Position numbers and translations under genes: made by a program. Of a stretch of DNA of 64,000 nt, positions 24,860 to 38,190 are shown one piece after another. The notes under the pieces are model-generated. The model made no database searches and was not told where the DNA came from. It saw only the letters and a list, made by a program, of their open reading frames with translations. The DNA is from Typha latifolia (lineage: Eukaryota; Streptophyta; Magnoliopsida; Poales; Typhaceae), in the NCBI GenBank assembly GCA_019914945.1, contig CM034109.1, positions 1,984,001 through 2,048,000 on the forward strand, written 5' to 3'. The first letter of the stretch is position 1. The number at the start of each line of letters is the position of its first letter.

Positions 24860-24865
24860 AATAAA
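24860..24865 (+). terminator. polyadenylation signal AATAAA
   Basis: The canonical AATAAA lies 30 bases after the stop codon of the gene at 24381-24830 in a T-rich context, as for a plant near-upstream element. It is a plausible 3' end signal, though plants use it loosely. Confidence 0.4.
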
Positions 24866-24899
24866 TAGATGTAAAGAGATATTTAATTTAAAGTTCCTA

Positions 24900-26180
24900 A
24901 CAAGAGATTTGAAGTTATGTCTCGTGTAATTTAATGCACAACATGATTATATTAGAGCAATAAGTAAACTGCAATGGTAGAGATGATGAATGATTTTGAA
25001 ACTTTCTACTCTCTCAGGAATAATGCCTTGATCATTGGATGATACCTCTTTGATAATATATTCACAATCTTCTTCGGAAGAAAGTATGAAAAAAAAGAAC
25101 CTCTTTATTAATATATAGTCACAAATAATTGATGAAGGTTAGTTGAATATTTTTCCCTCCCTACCTCCCCTCGCCCCACCTCTCGTAATCTATTACATGA
25201 GGTGGAGGGAATCCCGCCTCGCCAGAGTAGAGTTCAGACTCCACTCACTGCATGTCGCCCCTATCCCTATAAAATTCTAAACCACCTTATCTATGTTCTT
25301 ATTTGCTTCATCCTCATCTTCTCTTCACCCTCTTCTCTTTTTTTCCCCTTTTATTGTGTTGCTGAAGAACCCGACGAGGACCGTGGACCACCGGAGTATC
25401 GTTGGACTAAACCAATCTCCCAATCCAATCCGCAGGTTAGTCCTCTATCTCTCCTTATAATTAATTTAATTTTTATTTAGTAAATCATAGTTAAATCCTA
25501 GCTCTACTATTTTTGTCTTCACTGGTGAAATTCGTCGACCGACAGCTTTGAGTTGACCACCCATATGTTTAGGAATCTTTATCCTTTCATTCTCTTGCTG
25601 TGGATACCGAATTTAGGTACCCATATTGCGCGTGAGAAGATATGCCATGTCACCTCCCACCGTCGACATCTTGGCAAGATTTTGGTCGCCATGGATGACT
25701 TTGGTTCCAAACCTCTAGCTAGTTAGCTTCCCCTCATCTAGAGGGAGTCGTTGGTATCTTCAATTAGGACCAATAGTGACCCTTTGGCCGAAGTGGGAAC
25801 CTCCACGACTGTCGGCCATGGAGCATCTCTCTCCTTGTCGTTAGCCACTCTGGCGGATGGTTAATCACCTGAGAACACCCTACTCATTTCATAGAGTGTT
25901 ATGATTTAGTTCCTAGCCCCTATTTACCTTGGTTTTACAAGTTTCTTCCTCCCCTTGCCGATGAGCTCAAACTTCTTCTTTTTATGATGGTTTCTCCCCT
26001 TCTACACAACTAACCAACGCCGACCTTTCAACCTTGTGAGGAGGTGTTGATCGGCAGCCGCTGACGGTGGTTGCCGGCAACAATACCCTCCTTTTTCCCT
26101 TTGTTTACTTTCCTAGGAAGAAGACGATAAGAAAAGTGGAATTGGGCTAACCCCCACCAAGTTCGTATTGTTTCTTGTTT
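24900..26180. other. gene-free stretch, probable retroelement debris
   Basis: From about 25160 to 26100 the composition turns GC-rich, with CCTATCCCTATAAAATTC near 25259, a promoter-like sequence followed by CT-rich text. Further on there are broken frames with proline- and leucine-rich text but no recognisable domain. This looks like the LTR or leader of a decayed Ty3-type element, but no paired end or target duplication was found. Confidence 0.35.
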
Positions 26181-26189
26181 CTTGTTCTT

Positions 26190-27150
26190 GTTCTTCTTCT
26201 ATCCCTTAAATCATTTTTTTTTCTATACAAGTCTTTTTAATTAATAAAATAAGAGATTAATTAGAGATAATAGTGAGATAACTAGAATTAATTAAATAAC
26301 CAAAATTATGACTCTGCATGATTATTATTTATTTTTATGTAAATTATAATGGTGAAGTATATAAATTCTGCAATGTATATGAAAAATAACGAAAGTTATT
26401 ATTTTATTTGCGAAAGTTATTAATATAATCTATTATTCTTATTCTTCTAATTTTTCTTATTTTATGTTATTTCTTTTTCTTTTTTTTGTCTTCTTCTTGT
26501 TTTCCTTAATCATTTTTTTATACAAGTCTCTCTAATCGCTCTTAATTTAATAAAGTAAAAGATTAATTGGAGATAGTGATGAAATAATTAGGATTAGTTA
26601 AATAACCAAAAGTATGACTATGCATAATTATATTTATTTTATGTAAATTGTAATATTGCAGTATATAAATTCTATCCTATATATACAAAAACAATGAAAG
26701 TTGTTAAAAAATAATAAAATTTGTATATACTTGTTAAAATTGTTAATATTTTTTTTTCTTCTTATTTTTTTTTCTTTTATTTTTTATTTTTTTCTTCTTC
26801 TATTTCTTCTTCTACTTCTTCTACTACTTGTTCTTCTACTTCTTTCAAACGCTCCTAACCTCTGAGATTGGCTGTGTATTGTAAGTGATTTGAACTTGCC
26901 CGAAGCGAACCCCCTTTAGAGGCAAGTGAAGTTGGTGAGCCGTATGATAGGCAACTATCTCCTGTGGTTCGGAGAGGACTCAGCTGTTAGTTAGTACCCC
27001 CTTGTGCTTCTACTACTTGTTCTTCGACTGCTTTTTATTCTTCTATTTCTTAATCTCTCTTTTTTTCTTTTTTTTTACAAGTCTATTTAATTGTTTTTTA
27101 ATTAATTTAGTAAAAGATTAATCAGATATAGTTGTAAAAATATAGACTTA
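26190..27150 (+). repeat. 300-bp direct repeat, 2.4 copies
   Basis: Two diverged copies of a 300-base unit occur at about 26190-26460 and 26488-26760. Each runs from a CT-rich tract through ATACAAGTCT, AGATTAATT-GAGATA, ACCAAAA-TATGACT and GTATATAAATTCT. A third, partial copy (about 27030-27140) repeats the CT-rich tract, ACAAGTCT and AAAAGATTAATCAGATA. An inverted fragment lies at about 27430-27510. The organelle-type insert at 26837-27006 sits between copies two and three. Confidence 0.7.
26837..27006 (+). other. organelle-derived group II intron 3' end (domain V)
   Basis: This 170-base, GC-richer insert contains a complete 34-nucleotide group II intron domain V hairpin at 26937-26970. It has the catalytic GAGC at the 5' foot paired with GGTTC at the 3' foot, and an upper stem ATAG/CTAT capped by a GCAA (GNRA) tetraloop. 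Flanking text such as CGAAGCGAACCCCC and GGTTCGGAGAGGACTC resembles plant mitochondrial nad-type introns. It is therefore most likely a nuclear copy of mitochondrial DNA. A perfect 19-base direct repeat, CTTCTACTACTTGTTCTTC, flanks it at 26818-26836 and 27007-27025. The hairpin and repeats are seen; the mitochondrial source is inferred. Confidence 0.65.
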
Positions 27151-28019
27151 TATTAGAAAACAAAAGAATAATTAAGGGATAGAACACAAATCACAAACAA
27201 TCCGATCTTCTTAGCTTTTTTGGCACCTTGCGTTTGATTCCTTCCCGCAAAGAAATTCTAAATGTCAGTCGGAATAATTTTTGGATCAATACTAGTAGGA
27301 GAAGAACCTGACTCGATATTGTTAAAAAAAGAGGGGCAGAAGGAGTAGCTTGGACTTGACCAACCGAAGAAGAAAATAAAAGTAGAAGAAAAGAGAAAAG
27401 AAAAAGTAACATTAGAAAAGAAGAATAAGATATATTAACATTTTTCGTAAATATTATAACTTTCATTATTTTTTTTACATATTATAGAATTTACATATTT
27501 CACTAGCAAATTTTACTAGCAAAAGAAGAAAAATAAATAAGAGTACATATAAAGTAGAGATAAAAAAGATAAAGATGAAGAAGAAAAGTACGGTGCTATT
27601 TCTTTCTCTTGCAGTGCGTAAAGATTTAATAAAAGCTAAATGACAAAGTTAAAAAAAAATACTCAAATGCAAAGGAAACCAAAAGCTACTTACATAGTTA
27701 CATAAATAAAAACCAAATAAGTTTTTGTGCAATAAAAACCTTTATCCTTATTATAAATAATTTAGATATGAAATAATTACCACAAAAGTAGTACGCAAAA
27801 TATAAATTTAAGTCAAAATAAAATCTTAACTACACCCACCCCACCTCTTATCCAAATCATACGCCACCCAAATCCCCACATCCAACGGTCATCCTCCCCC
27901 TCCTCCCACTCTAAACCCCACTGCATCCTTCACTCCACCGCCTCTCTCTCCAGTCGCCCTCTTCTTCTTCCTCCTCCTCCTCCTCTCGATCCCAACCAAG
28001 AAAACCAAGCAACCAATCC
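27151..28019. other. region upstream of the SAHH gene
   Basis: AT-rich up to about 27830, then a CT/CA-rich leader (27830-28019) with a CTCCTC run near 27970. No clear TATA box is seen; the pyrimidine-rich leader resembles those of strongly translated housekeeping genes. The start codon context is CCATGGCG. Confidence 0.4.
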
Positions 28020-30587
<2,568 letters not shown>

Positions 30588-31639
30588 GTGATATCACAAA
30601 AATGATAACAGGCAAATATTGCAATATTAAGGTGATTTTAGCAATGGTGGTGGATACTTGGTTATCTTTCTACCTATCTTGCTCCTCCATGTTCCGGGAA
30701 GTGCTTATTTTGAGTTGAATCCTGGAGGCTTGATTTGTTAGGAATAATTATGTCGTTGTGAGGTAATGAGCTTCATCATTTTGCAAGGGATTAGATTTAT
30801 CTCCCATCCTTGAAGTATAAGTAGTTGCATTTTTTTTTTGTCACGCCTGATTAATGGCGATAGTATACTGGCTACAGGTGTCGTTATGCGTTCTGTTAAA
30901 CGATCACTCAAATTAGCTAGAAGTATTCTTTCTTTTTCAACTTTCTGGTTCAAGTATAGTTTGCTTAGGATCTTATCGCAGTTGTGGAAGGCGAATGCAA
31001 ATTTCATCACAGATACGCTCCCAAGTGAACTGCGAAACAATGAATAGAAGTATAGTCCAGAATGTTGTGAATTTCTGGTTGCCAGAATTTGTTTTTAGCT
31101 CCATATATGTTAAATCTGATGGCGATAAAACTGGGGTTTCTGATAGGTAAGGTGTAATCTCATGATTTTTAATCTGATTCCAGCCATTTGAATGCGTTTA
31201 ATCAGTCATATGTTGGTTCTATTACTACTCAGTTGTCAGTTTGTCATTATCATCCAATGCAGCAGCATGTCCCCATCCCAAAGACGCACAAAAGAGAGTT
31301 TAATTTAAGTCTTTGATAAAATGTTGGGAAATTTATCAAAAATTAGTATTTTGCTTTTAACGCCTTAAAAGTACAGAGTTAATTTTTATCTCAACAGTAG
31401 CTAAATTAATACCATTACTTTTGAAAATAAATTTTTTAAATATCTCTCATTTAGTTTATAAAATTAGTTCTCTATTTATTTTTACTTTAACTGAAAAAAG
31501 TTTATTCAATGTTATTCAAGAATATTAAGGTTATTTTGTATCTATAATTACTTTAATTCGTCTATATAGCAATTAACCGTAAAAATGAAAGGCAGAGCGT
31601 TTTTAAAACATTTTAAGGTAAAATACAAATGTTGAATGA
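30588..31639. other. 3' flank of SAHH, gene-free
   Basis: The first few hundred bases are probably the 3' untranslated region. The rest is AT-rich with no frame of interest. Open runs at 30738-31047 on both strands have no family resemblance. Confidence 0.4.
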
Positions 31640-32789
31640 TAAATTTTCTCAATTTCGGCCTCCAAACCCGAAATCCCTTTATACCAGTGGCAACGCCTAA
31701 GAAGATGTCCTTCTTGGCTCTAGGATCCAACTTGCTTTCCTTGACATCGTAGTATGCAGGACAACAAAAAATATGTAAGGAATTATAATCTGAAACGAAT
31801 TTGCCAGACCATGCCTCCAATGGGCTCTTCCCATTGTTTGCAGATGAAAGTAATCGATTAATAAGATGGCATGCATAGTTTACTGTTTCAGCCCAAAACT
31901 CCTTGCCCAATCCAGCATTGGATAACATACACCGAACCTTCTTTAGTAAGATCTGATTTAAATGTTCTGTCATGCCATTTTATTGAGGTGTCTCTCTAAT
32001 AGTAAAGTACCTTTCAATCCCTTCTACCTTGCATAATCTCATGAATGGATCTAAAGTGTACTCTTCATTATTATCTGATTTGAGCTTCTTGATCTTTTTG
32101 CCAATCTGATTTTCAATCATCTTATTTTAGTTTTGAAATATTTCAAACACTTGGTTTTTATGATGCATAGTGTACACCCAAGACCTTTTAGAGTAGTCAT
32201 CTACAAATGTCACAGACCAATGCTTTCCTCTCAAAGAGGCCTTTCGGGTAGGCCTCCAAACATCTGTGTGAATATAGTCCAAGATCCTCTTGGTCCTGTA
32301 TATTGCAATAGCAAATTTAACTCTAGTTTGTTTGCCCAAAATATAGTGTTTGCAAAATTCTAATTTGAGGCTCTTTATACCCGTTAGCAAATCTTTACTT
32401 GACAAGCCTTACAAAACTTTTTGTCCTGGATGCTCCAACCTCATGTGCCATAATTTGGAAGTGTCAGTCTCACTAACTGAGTTACTTGAGGCCGTTGCTA
32501 TACTTCCCAAATCTGTAGAGCCTTGCAAGAAGTATAGATTACTTCTTCTTATGCCCTTCATCACCACTGATGCTCCACCCTTTAAAGTAACAATGAAACC
32601 CTTTGATTCCAAAACCCTAAGAGAGATGAGGTTCTTTTTTAATTTTGATATGTACCAGACTTCAGTTAACTCTTTCACGGACTTATCTTGGAGCTTTAGG
32701 CAAATGATACCAATGCCTTCAATTCTGCAAGGGCTATCATTGCCCATGAAAACAACTCCACCGGAGATTTTCTTAAAAGTGGAAACCAA
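31548..32789 (-). pseudogene. Copia protease end and integrase remnant
   Basis: Three adjoining frames (32409-32789, 32127-32405, 31548-31973) give the region after the protease aspartate, the LWHMRLEHPGQKVL GAG-pre-integrase motif, the integrase core with the Asp of HTDVW and the FVDDYS Asp, and the later MTEHLNQILLKKVRCMLSNA block with the conserved ETVNYACHLINRLLS. Stop codons separate the frames. Reverse transcriptase does not follow, so the copy cannot move on its own. Confidence 0.8.
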
Positions 32790-33060
32790 CTTTAGTTAGA
32801 ACACATATGATATGTACAACCAGAGTCGAAAAATTACTCACTTGTGCAACAAGCAAGAGCCGAGCCTACCAAGGCATTCTCTGAATCCTCATCATCTGAA
32901 TGTGCCACATTTGTCTTTTGAGGTTTCTTGTCCTTGTTCTTTAAAATGAGATAATTCTTCTTCCAATGCTCTTTATTGCGGCAATAGAAACATTGGTATT
33001 TTACAATCATTTTCCTGTCCGAAGATGCACCCCTTGACTTTGAGAAGAATTTGCCTCTTT

Positions 33061-33597
33061 TTACAAATTTCCATTCTCTGATCTATCCCTTACCATCAGA
33101 GCATCAAATGATGACTCATGAGTAACTTGTTTGTTCAATTTTTGATACTTATTAGTAATCAATGCATTTGCAACATCATCATAATGAATTAAATCCTTTC
33201 CATTTTCATAAAGTAAGGTAGTAGTGAGGTTGTCATAGGTATTCGGTAAAGAATTCAACAATACTAATGCTTTATCTTTATCCGAAATCTCAACATCCAA
33301 ATTTTGCAAATCCACAAGTAACTTGTTGAAGGCATTCAAATGCTCAACCATAGGTATTCTAATCTTGCATTGAAATATGAAAAACTTGTTTTTCAAATAG
33401 AGGCAGCTCTCAATACTCTTGGTCATGAATTTGTACTCTAGTTTCTTCCACAAGCTCTTTACTGAATTTTCATTCATTACAAAGTACTTTTGGTCCTTTG
33501 CTAGACAAAATTGAATAGTGCTATAAGCTTGCCGGTTCATCTTCTCCCATTCATTCTCGGATACATCTTCGGGCTTCTCCTCCAAAGAGATGTCCAA
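33061..33597 (-). pseudogene. Copia gag remnant (UBN2 domain)
   Basis: An open stretch of 178 residues carries the features of a Copia gag: AYSTIQFCLAKDQKYFV near the start, SLWKKLEYKFMTKSI, then the MVEHLNAFNKLLVDLQNL and LLNSLPNTYDNLTTTLLY motifs. The true gag start is upstream and out of frame, so the protein is truncated. It belongs to the element at 31640-34388. Confidence 0.75.
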
Positions 33598-33814
33598 TTC
33601 TTATTGGAACAAGACATCCATAACTTTACATTGCCACATTCCAAAGTTGTTGGTGTCATCAAACTTCTTAACTTTAAACTTTGTATTTAAGACAAGTTTC
33701 TCCGATTTGGATGATTCCCCTATTTTGCCAAAAGAAATTTTTTTCTTCTTCAAATCCTCACTATTCCCAAATCTGATAGCTTAAGTTTGAAATCTTGAAA
33801 CTCTAATACCGATT

Positions 33815-34388
33815 TGTTGTGGAAATACTCAAAATGGATGAAGGAAACGAAAGCAAAGCCTTCACCCCCAAATATCACATAGTGAAATAGTAATGGAAAT
33901 ACAATCTAAGTTTGAGGAAAAACTTCAATATAGTGTTAATGATGATAGAATAGTAATAAATAAGTTCTAATCACAGATTAAATATCCTAATGCAATATAG
34001 CAAAACTTAAGTGGCGTTTAAACGCAGGAGGGTCATGTTCAAACGCCTGCATTAAAGTTTCTCTTGGGTTGGGACTCGCGTTTGAACGCGGTTGGGTCGT
34101 TCGAATGCCTACATCACACAGTCTTTATCTGGGAACCGCATTCGAACACCTTCAGGGTCCATTCGAACGCACTAGCACAAAAATGTTGATACATGCTGAA
34201 ATTTGCTGAAAACTGAATTTAAACCAATTTTTAACATAAGATGCTGTAAAGTTATTTGGTCGTTAAAATGTGAATAAGAAGAAGCATTAAAGCCAAATAT
34301 TAAGCATACCCTAGATGCTTTTAAAAAAAGTGTTGGTGCTGTTTGCTTTTAGACGACTTTTGGTAATTATTTATGTTAATCTTCAACA
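33815..34388 (-). repeat. 5' LTR of the Copia fragment
   Basis: Ends are inverted TGTTG/CAACA. The middle (about 34010-34170) contains four diverged repeats of a phrase like CGTTCGAACGC (GCGTTTAAACGC, TGTTCAAACGC, GCGTTTGAACGC, GCATTCGAAC), a small palindrome that may be a regulatory array. The same kind of phrase occurs in the LTR-like segment at 11059-12087. Confidence 0.6.
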
Positions 34389-35156
34389 CCATTAGATCTC
34401 TTCTTGGAGTTCGAATAAGAAATCATAAATAAAGGGTCATGTGAGGGTTGTTAACCATGCTATTTATTATACTAAAAATTAGACGGTATTTAGTTTTCCA
34501 ATTTAGAAGGGCCTCTTTTATTACCATTTATCAACTTAAGAGAAATAGAATACAATAGGAAGGATGTTGAGAACTGCACACAGATATCTTACATGATCCA
34601 GATAGTTGCACCTAATTTTAACTACAATACTGCCTTTCTTCTTTTGTAGATTATAAGCATACCAGCTAATTATAGGCGAGACAAAGGAGCTAAGTTAACC
34701 TTCTAAGAAATCGATAAAAACTGAGCCCGAATTGTTCATCTCTTTCTCCAGTAAAAAAATGCACTAATTAAATATCACGCCAAGCAATCACAGAGAAAAT
34801 CAAAGTCTTTACCTCTTATATAGACTCTACAACAGAATTTGGAAAGACAAATAATGAACTCATCATCCAAATTAAATGAAGATTATAATTGAAGAACCCT
34901 TTCTTTCTTTGTATTTATTAATATGGAAGAACCTGACAGATATCAAGACATCAGTGACAGAGGGAAACAATCCTATGAAAATATCTGAGCCTATAATCTC
35001 TCTTTTAAGACATCTTAAGACTTACAACCATATACTACTTATTGTCATTAGTTTCTGCAACAAAAGCTATAATCATTTCAATGCTGTTACAAAAGAAGCA
35101 TTACCATCCAAACCCATCAAAAATGAGTTCTTCCACCCCTTTCAATGCTCAATTTA
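34389..35156. other. gene-free stretch downstream of the RALF gene
   Basis: The sequence is AT-rich, with no recognisable protein or repeat ends. The part next to 35157 is probably the 3' untranslated region of the RALF gene. Confidence 0.4.
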
Positions 35157-35522
35157 CTAAGGATTAGCATCCCTAGCACAGGCAGTGATGATCTCACACC
35201 CCCTTGAGTATGGATTAGCCCTGGGGAGGGCTCTGCAGTTGTAGTAGGGAACTCCTGGCTTGGTGCAGGGCACCACCTCTCCCTTGAGAGACTCATAGCT
35301 GATGTACCTCTTCTCAGTAGCCCACAACACCATCCTCCTGTTTGCCTCTGAGCCCATCTCCAATCCCTCCTCCAAGAGGAGGCAATCTCCAACTTTTCCA
35401 CCACAACCCATGTTAACCAGCATCTCCCCTGCACTGCACTGTCCACAGGAAAAGAGAAGCAGCAAGAAGGCCATGGAGGCCACCATCCTTGTTAGGGTGA
35501 TGCTGGTCGGAGGCTTTGGCAT
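35157..35522 (-). CDS. RALF (rapid alkalinization factor) peptide precursor
   Basis: This secreted cysteine-rich peptide hormone belongs to the family sensed by FERONIA-type receptor kinases with LLG and LRX partners, controlling apoplast pH and cell growth. The 121-residue precursor has one exon. Seen: a signal peptide (about residues 1-31 with core MAFLLLLFSCGQCSAG), a short acidic propart with two cysteines (C40, C47), a dibasic site R62-R63, then the mature peptide with the receptor-binding YISY motif (73-76) and four cysteines at C86, C96, C109 and C115 in the usual spacing, with PYSRGC and a CARDANP end. The usual subtilase site RRIL is RRMV here. The peptide departs from RALF1-type basic tails and recalls the RALF32-like group, though I am not sure of the subgroup. 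Initiation at M1, M13 or M17 would all leave a signal peptide. Confidence 0.92.
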   Translation of the reverse strand: MPKPPTSITLTRMVASMAFLLLLFSCGQCSAGEMLVNMGCGGKVGDCLLLEEGLEMGSEANRRMVLWATEKRYISYESLKGEVVPCTKPGVPYYNCRALPRANPYSRGCEIITACARDANP

Positions 35523-35667
35523 CTCTTCAACTCCAACTCTTTGTGCACCTCTTTCTTTCTCTGTTTTCCATTAGAAGGGGTTTTAATGGTGGGAAAGTAA
35601 TGGAAAGCCAACCACCCGTATTAGCTTTTAGTGATTTACTACAAAAATTTGCATTTACGACCTTGCT

Positions 35668-35677
35668 TTTTAACCTA
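35668..35677 (-). promoter_or_regulatory. possible TATA box of the RALF gene
   Basis: The minus strand reads CATAAATAGG, a TATA-like sequence about 150 bases upstream of the start codon. No better candidate is nearer. This is a position-based guess. Confidence 0.3.
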
Positions 35678-35859
35678 TTTATGGTATGCACTCTCTCTTT
35701 AGTTTCATCGCATGTGTAAAAAAACACCCTAGGTAAAATTAAAAACTAATATAATTTGGGCAAATAACATAAAAAATATTTTGTCAACTAAAAATGATAT
35801 TTCCTGAAATAACTAAAATGCCACTATTTCCTTCTTCTTTATATATCCCAAAGAAATAG

Positions 35860-36240
35860 AAAGATAGTAAATTAAACTAAAATGCCCCTACTTCGTTCTT
35901 TATTATTCTTTTTGTTCAGTAATAATTTTTTTATTCTATAATAAAAACTAAATATTATAATAATTCCATTCTATAATACAAATATTATTTATTAAAATTA
36001 TATTTTATACTACACACCAATCTAATTACTAATTTATCTTTAAATATATTCCATTAATCTACTTTATATCAAATAAACGAGCGTTAATTTTATAAAAAAT
36101 AAAATATAATCTTTCTATTTTTTTCTTCGCCTCACTTTATATCATATTAAAAATAATTATTAAATATTTATTTTAACATTTAAGTAAATATAAAAATAAT
36201 TATTCCTAAAATAATGACTTTATTTTAGAAATTAGGGCAC
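35860..36240. mobile_element. PIF/Harbinger-like DNA transposon remnant
   Basis: The segment shares ordered phrases with both ends of the insertion at 43621-45190: TATTAAAATTATATTTTATAC followed by ACACACCAATCTAATTACTA at one end, and TATTCC-TTAATCTACTTTATATCAAAT and ATTATTCCTAAAATAA at the other. It carries no protein and is probably a short non-autonomous member of the same family. Edges are approximate. Confidence 0.45.
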
Positions 36241-37330
36241 GGAATTGTCTTTTCTTTTTTTCTTGGACGAGAGACCCCGAAATAAGAGAAGAAAAATAAA
36301 TTTACAATATTTATAGTATAGTTAATTTAATCTAAGAGTTTAGTTAAGTTTAATTAATAAATTTAACAACATAATATTTTCTGCCCATATTTGATAAAAT
36401 TATAAGACTCAACTTATAAATATTAAAAAATAGAGGTCGTAAACCACGAATAGGTTAAAAGCTAAAGTGTTAAATGCAAATTTTTCCCAAAAATTATATG
36501 CAAAATGACAATGTCAGACTATAAAAATAACTCAAAGACGTGTGTTAATCACTAAAACGTAGGGTGTTGCTTGAAAATTTTCATAGCTTGTCCTAGTTTT
36601 GCATTGCAATAATGGAACTTGGGTCATGCTCTTATGATTATTATGGGGGCTACCATGTGGGAAAAGGCAGCGTGGTGGGTGATTTGGGTGACCAATGGAA
36701 TCTCCCACATCCAGATAAAAAGCCTAAAAGTTTTCTTTTTTGAAAAAGAAAAAGAAAAGAGAGTTTAGTTCATAGTACCTTGTAAATGAGTGCATATCAG
36801 TATATCAAGCCTTATATGCTTCTATTTAATCCCAACATTGATCAAAGGACTGTTTGTTACATATAATTGAAATAACCGGGAATTTTTATTATTGCAGGCA
36901 GATTGCTTTTAGGAGGCGTACACTTGCAGAATAAGTATTGTACTGCATAGTTATGCTTATTTGTAAGACCTGCAGAAGAGAAGTTAAACCGATATAAGAT
37001 ATTATTCTGTTTCTTGGTAAACTAATATAGTTTATAACTTGCACGAATACCCCCAAAATGGGAGAGGTGGATACATATCCAATACGTAACAGATGTTGAT
37101 ATGGAGTGGTTACGATCTGGATACATATTTGATATGTTTTTAGAGTATCCAAAATTAAAATAATTAATGTTTTGGATAGGGGGAAGATATTGATGGATAT
37201 GTTGGGATATGCTTTAGGATTATAGGGTAATCGAGCGAGTTTAATTTTATAAACCCGTTAAGCTAACCCATTATCCCCCCTCCTAACCCTTTCATTCTCC
37301 CCCTCTCTAATCGATTCATACCCTAGCATG
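36241..37330. other. gene-free stretch
   Basis: AT-rich sequence without a coding frame. A GAAAAAGAAAAAGAAAAG purine run lies near 36743. Nothing else stands out. Confidence 0.45.
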
Positions 37331-37335
37331 CCTTT

Positions 37336-37620
37336 GTCTCCCCTTCTCTCTAGATGAACGAGCCGAAACTACGCCGTTCTCCTCTCTCTCTTGACGAATA
37401 GGTTGCCGATAACTTTGTTCTCCTCTCTCTCGACAAATGAGCCAGCGTTGTTCTCCCCATCTCTCAACAAATGAGTTGATGACAACGTCGTTTTCTCCAT
37501 CTCTTGACAAACGAGTCGACGACGATGTCATTCTCCCTCTCTCTCAAAGAACGAGCTGATAATGACATCGTTCTCTCCCTCTCTCTTAGCACTTGACAAC
37601 AATGAACCGATGACCATGCT
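37336..37620. repeat. minisatellite of about 40-bp units, about seven copies
   Basis: A CT-rich repeat alternates CTCCCTCTCTCTTGACAAA-like blocks with ACGAGTCGACGACG-like blocks and TCGTTCTC. Units are 35-42 bases and diverged. Each contains a near copy of GACAAATGAGC or GACAAACGAGT. Because units are not multiples of three, the minus-strand reading frame across the array (37316-37531) is not a convincing gene. Confidence 0.7.
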
Positions 37621-38190
37621 AGTCTCCTCTCTCACTCTCTCACACTAGTATTTCTTCTCCCTCTAATTGCTTATCTTTTTTCCTTAATATCTTCTCTTAG
37701 ATTTTTCTTAGTTTCTTCTCTGAATTTTCTTCATATGGTTGCTTCTACTTTCCCTTTCTCAATTTTTGTTTTCAGATTCGTTTCTTAGTTTTCTTTTCTT
37801 TTCTCAGTTTTTTCTCCCTTGTTCTCTGAATTTTTTATATATGAAATTGCACAAATTTTCTTCTTTGAATTTTTTTTCTCCTGTATGTTAAATTGTTGTG
37901 GAGTGGTTAGTACAACTGCGATATTTTATTTAGAGAAGAAAAATTAATTATATGTTAAATTAGAATGTTAGAATGCTTATCTTAATTGTAACAGTTAGAT
38001 TTGTATTAGAACTTAGAACTTCTTTGTTTTAGTATTACCACAAATAAATAACTATTGAAAGTATGAGTTTTAGAACTAGTAGCATGGCGGTAGATGATAG
38101 TGACCCACTTTGAAAATATGTAACTAGTTATAAAATTAGTAGTAGGATAAGGGAATATAAGGTTTCAGTGCAATTATTATTAGTAGAAAT

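Larger units (their letters stand above)
31640..34388 (-). mobile_element. Copia retrotransposon fragment: 5' LTR, gag, protease, integrase
   Basis: On the minus strand, in order from high coordinates: a 574-base LTR at 33815-34388 with inverted ends TGTTG/CAACA; a decayed primer-binding site GGTATTAGAG just inside it (33798-33812); gag (UBN2 type) at 33061-33597; a zinc knuckle near 32960-33000; a protease region near 32790-32870; the GAG-pre-integrase and integrase core at 32127-32789 with ILDYIHTDVW and VTFVDDYSKRSWVY; and an integrase tail at 31548-31973. Frames break between these pieces. Reverse transcriptase, RNase H and the 3' LTR are missing, so the element was cut at about 31640. 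It lies about 1 kb beyond SAHH in opposite orientation. Confidence 0.82.

Noticed and set aside
35117..35446. 109-residue minus-strand frame overlapping the RALF gene in another frame
   Set aside because: It is out of frame with the conserved cysteine pattern and YISY motif, and so a shadow.
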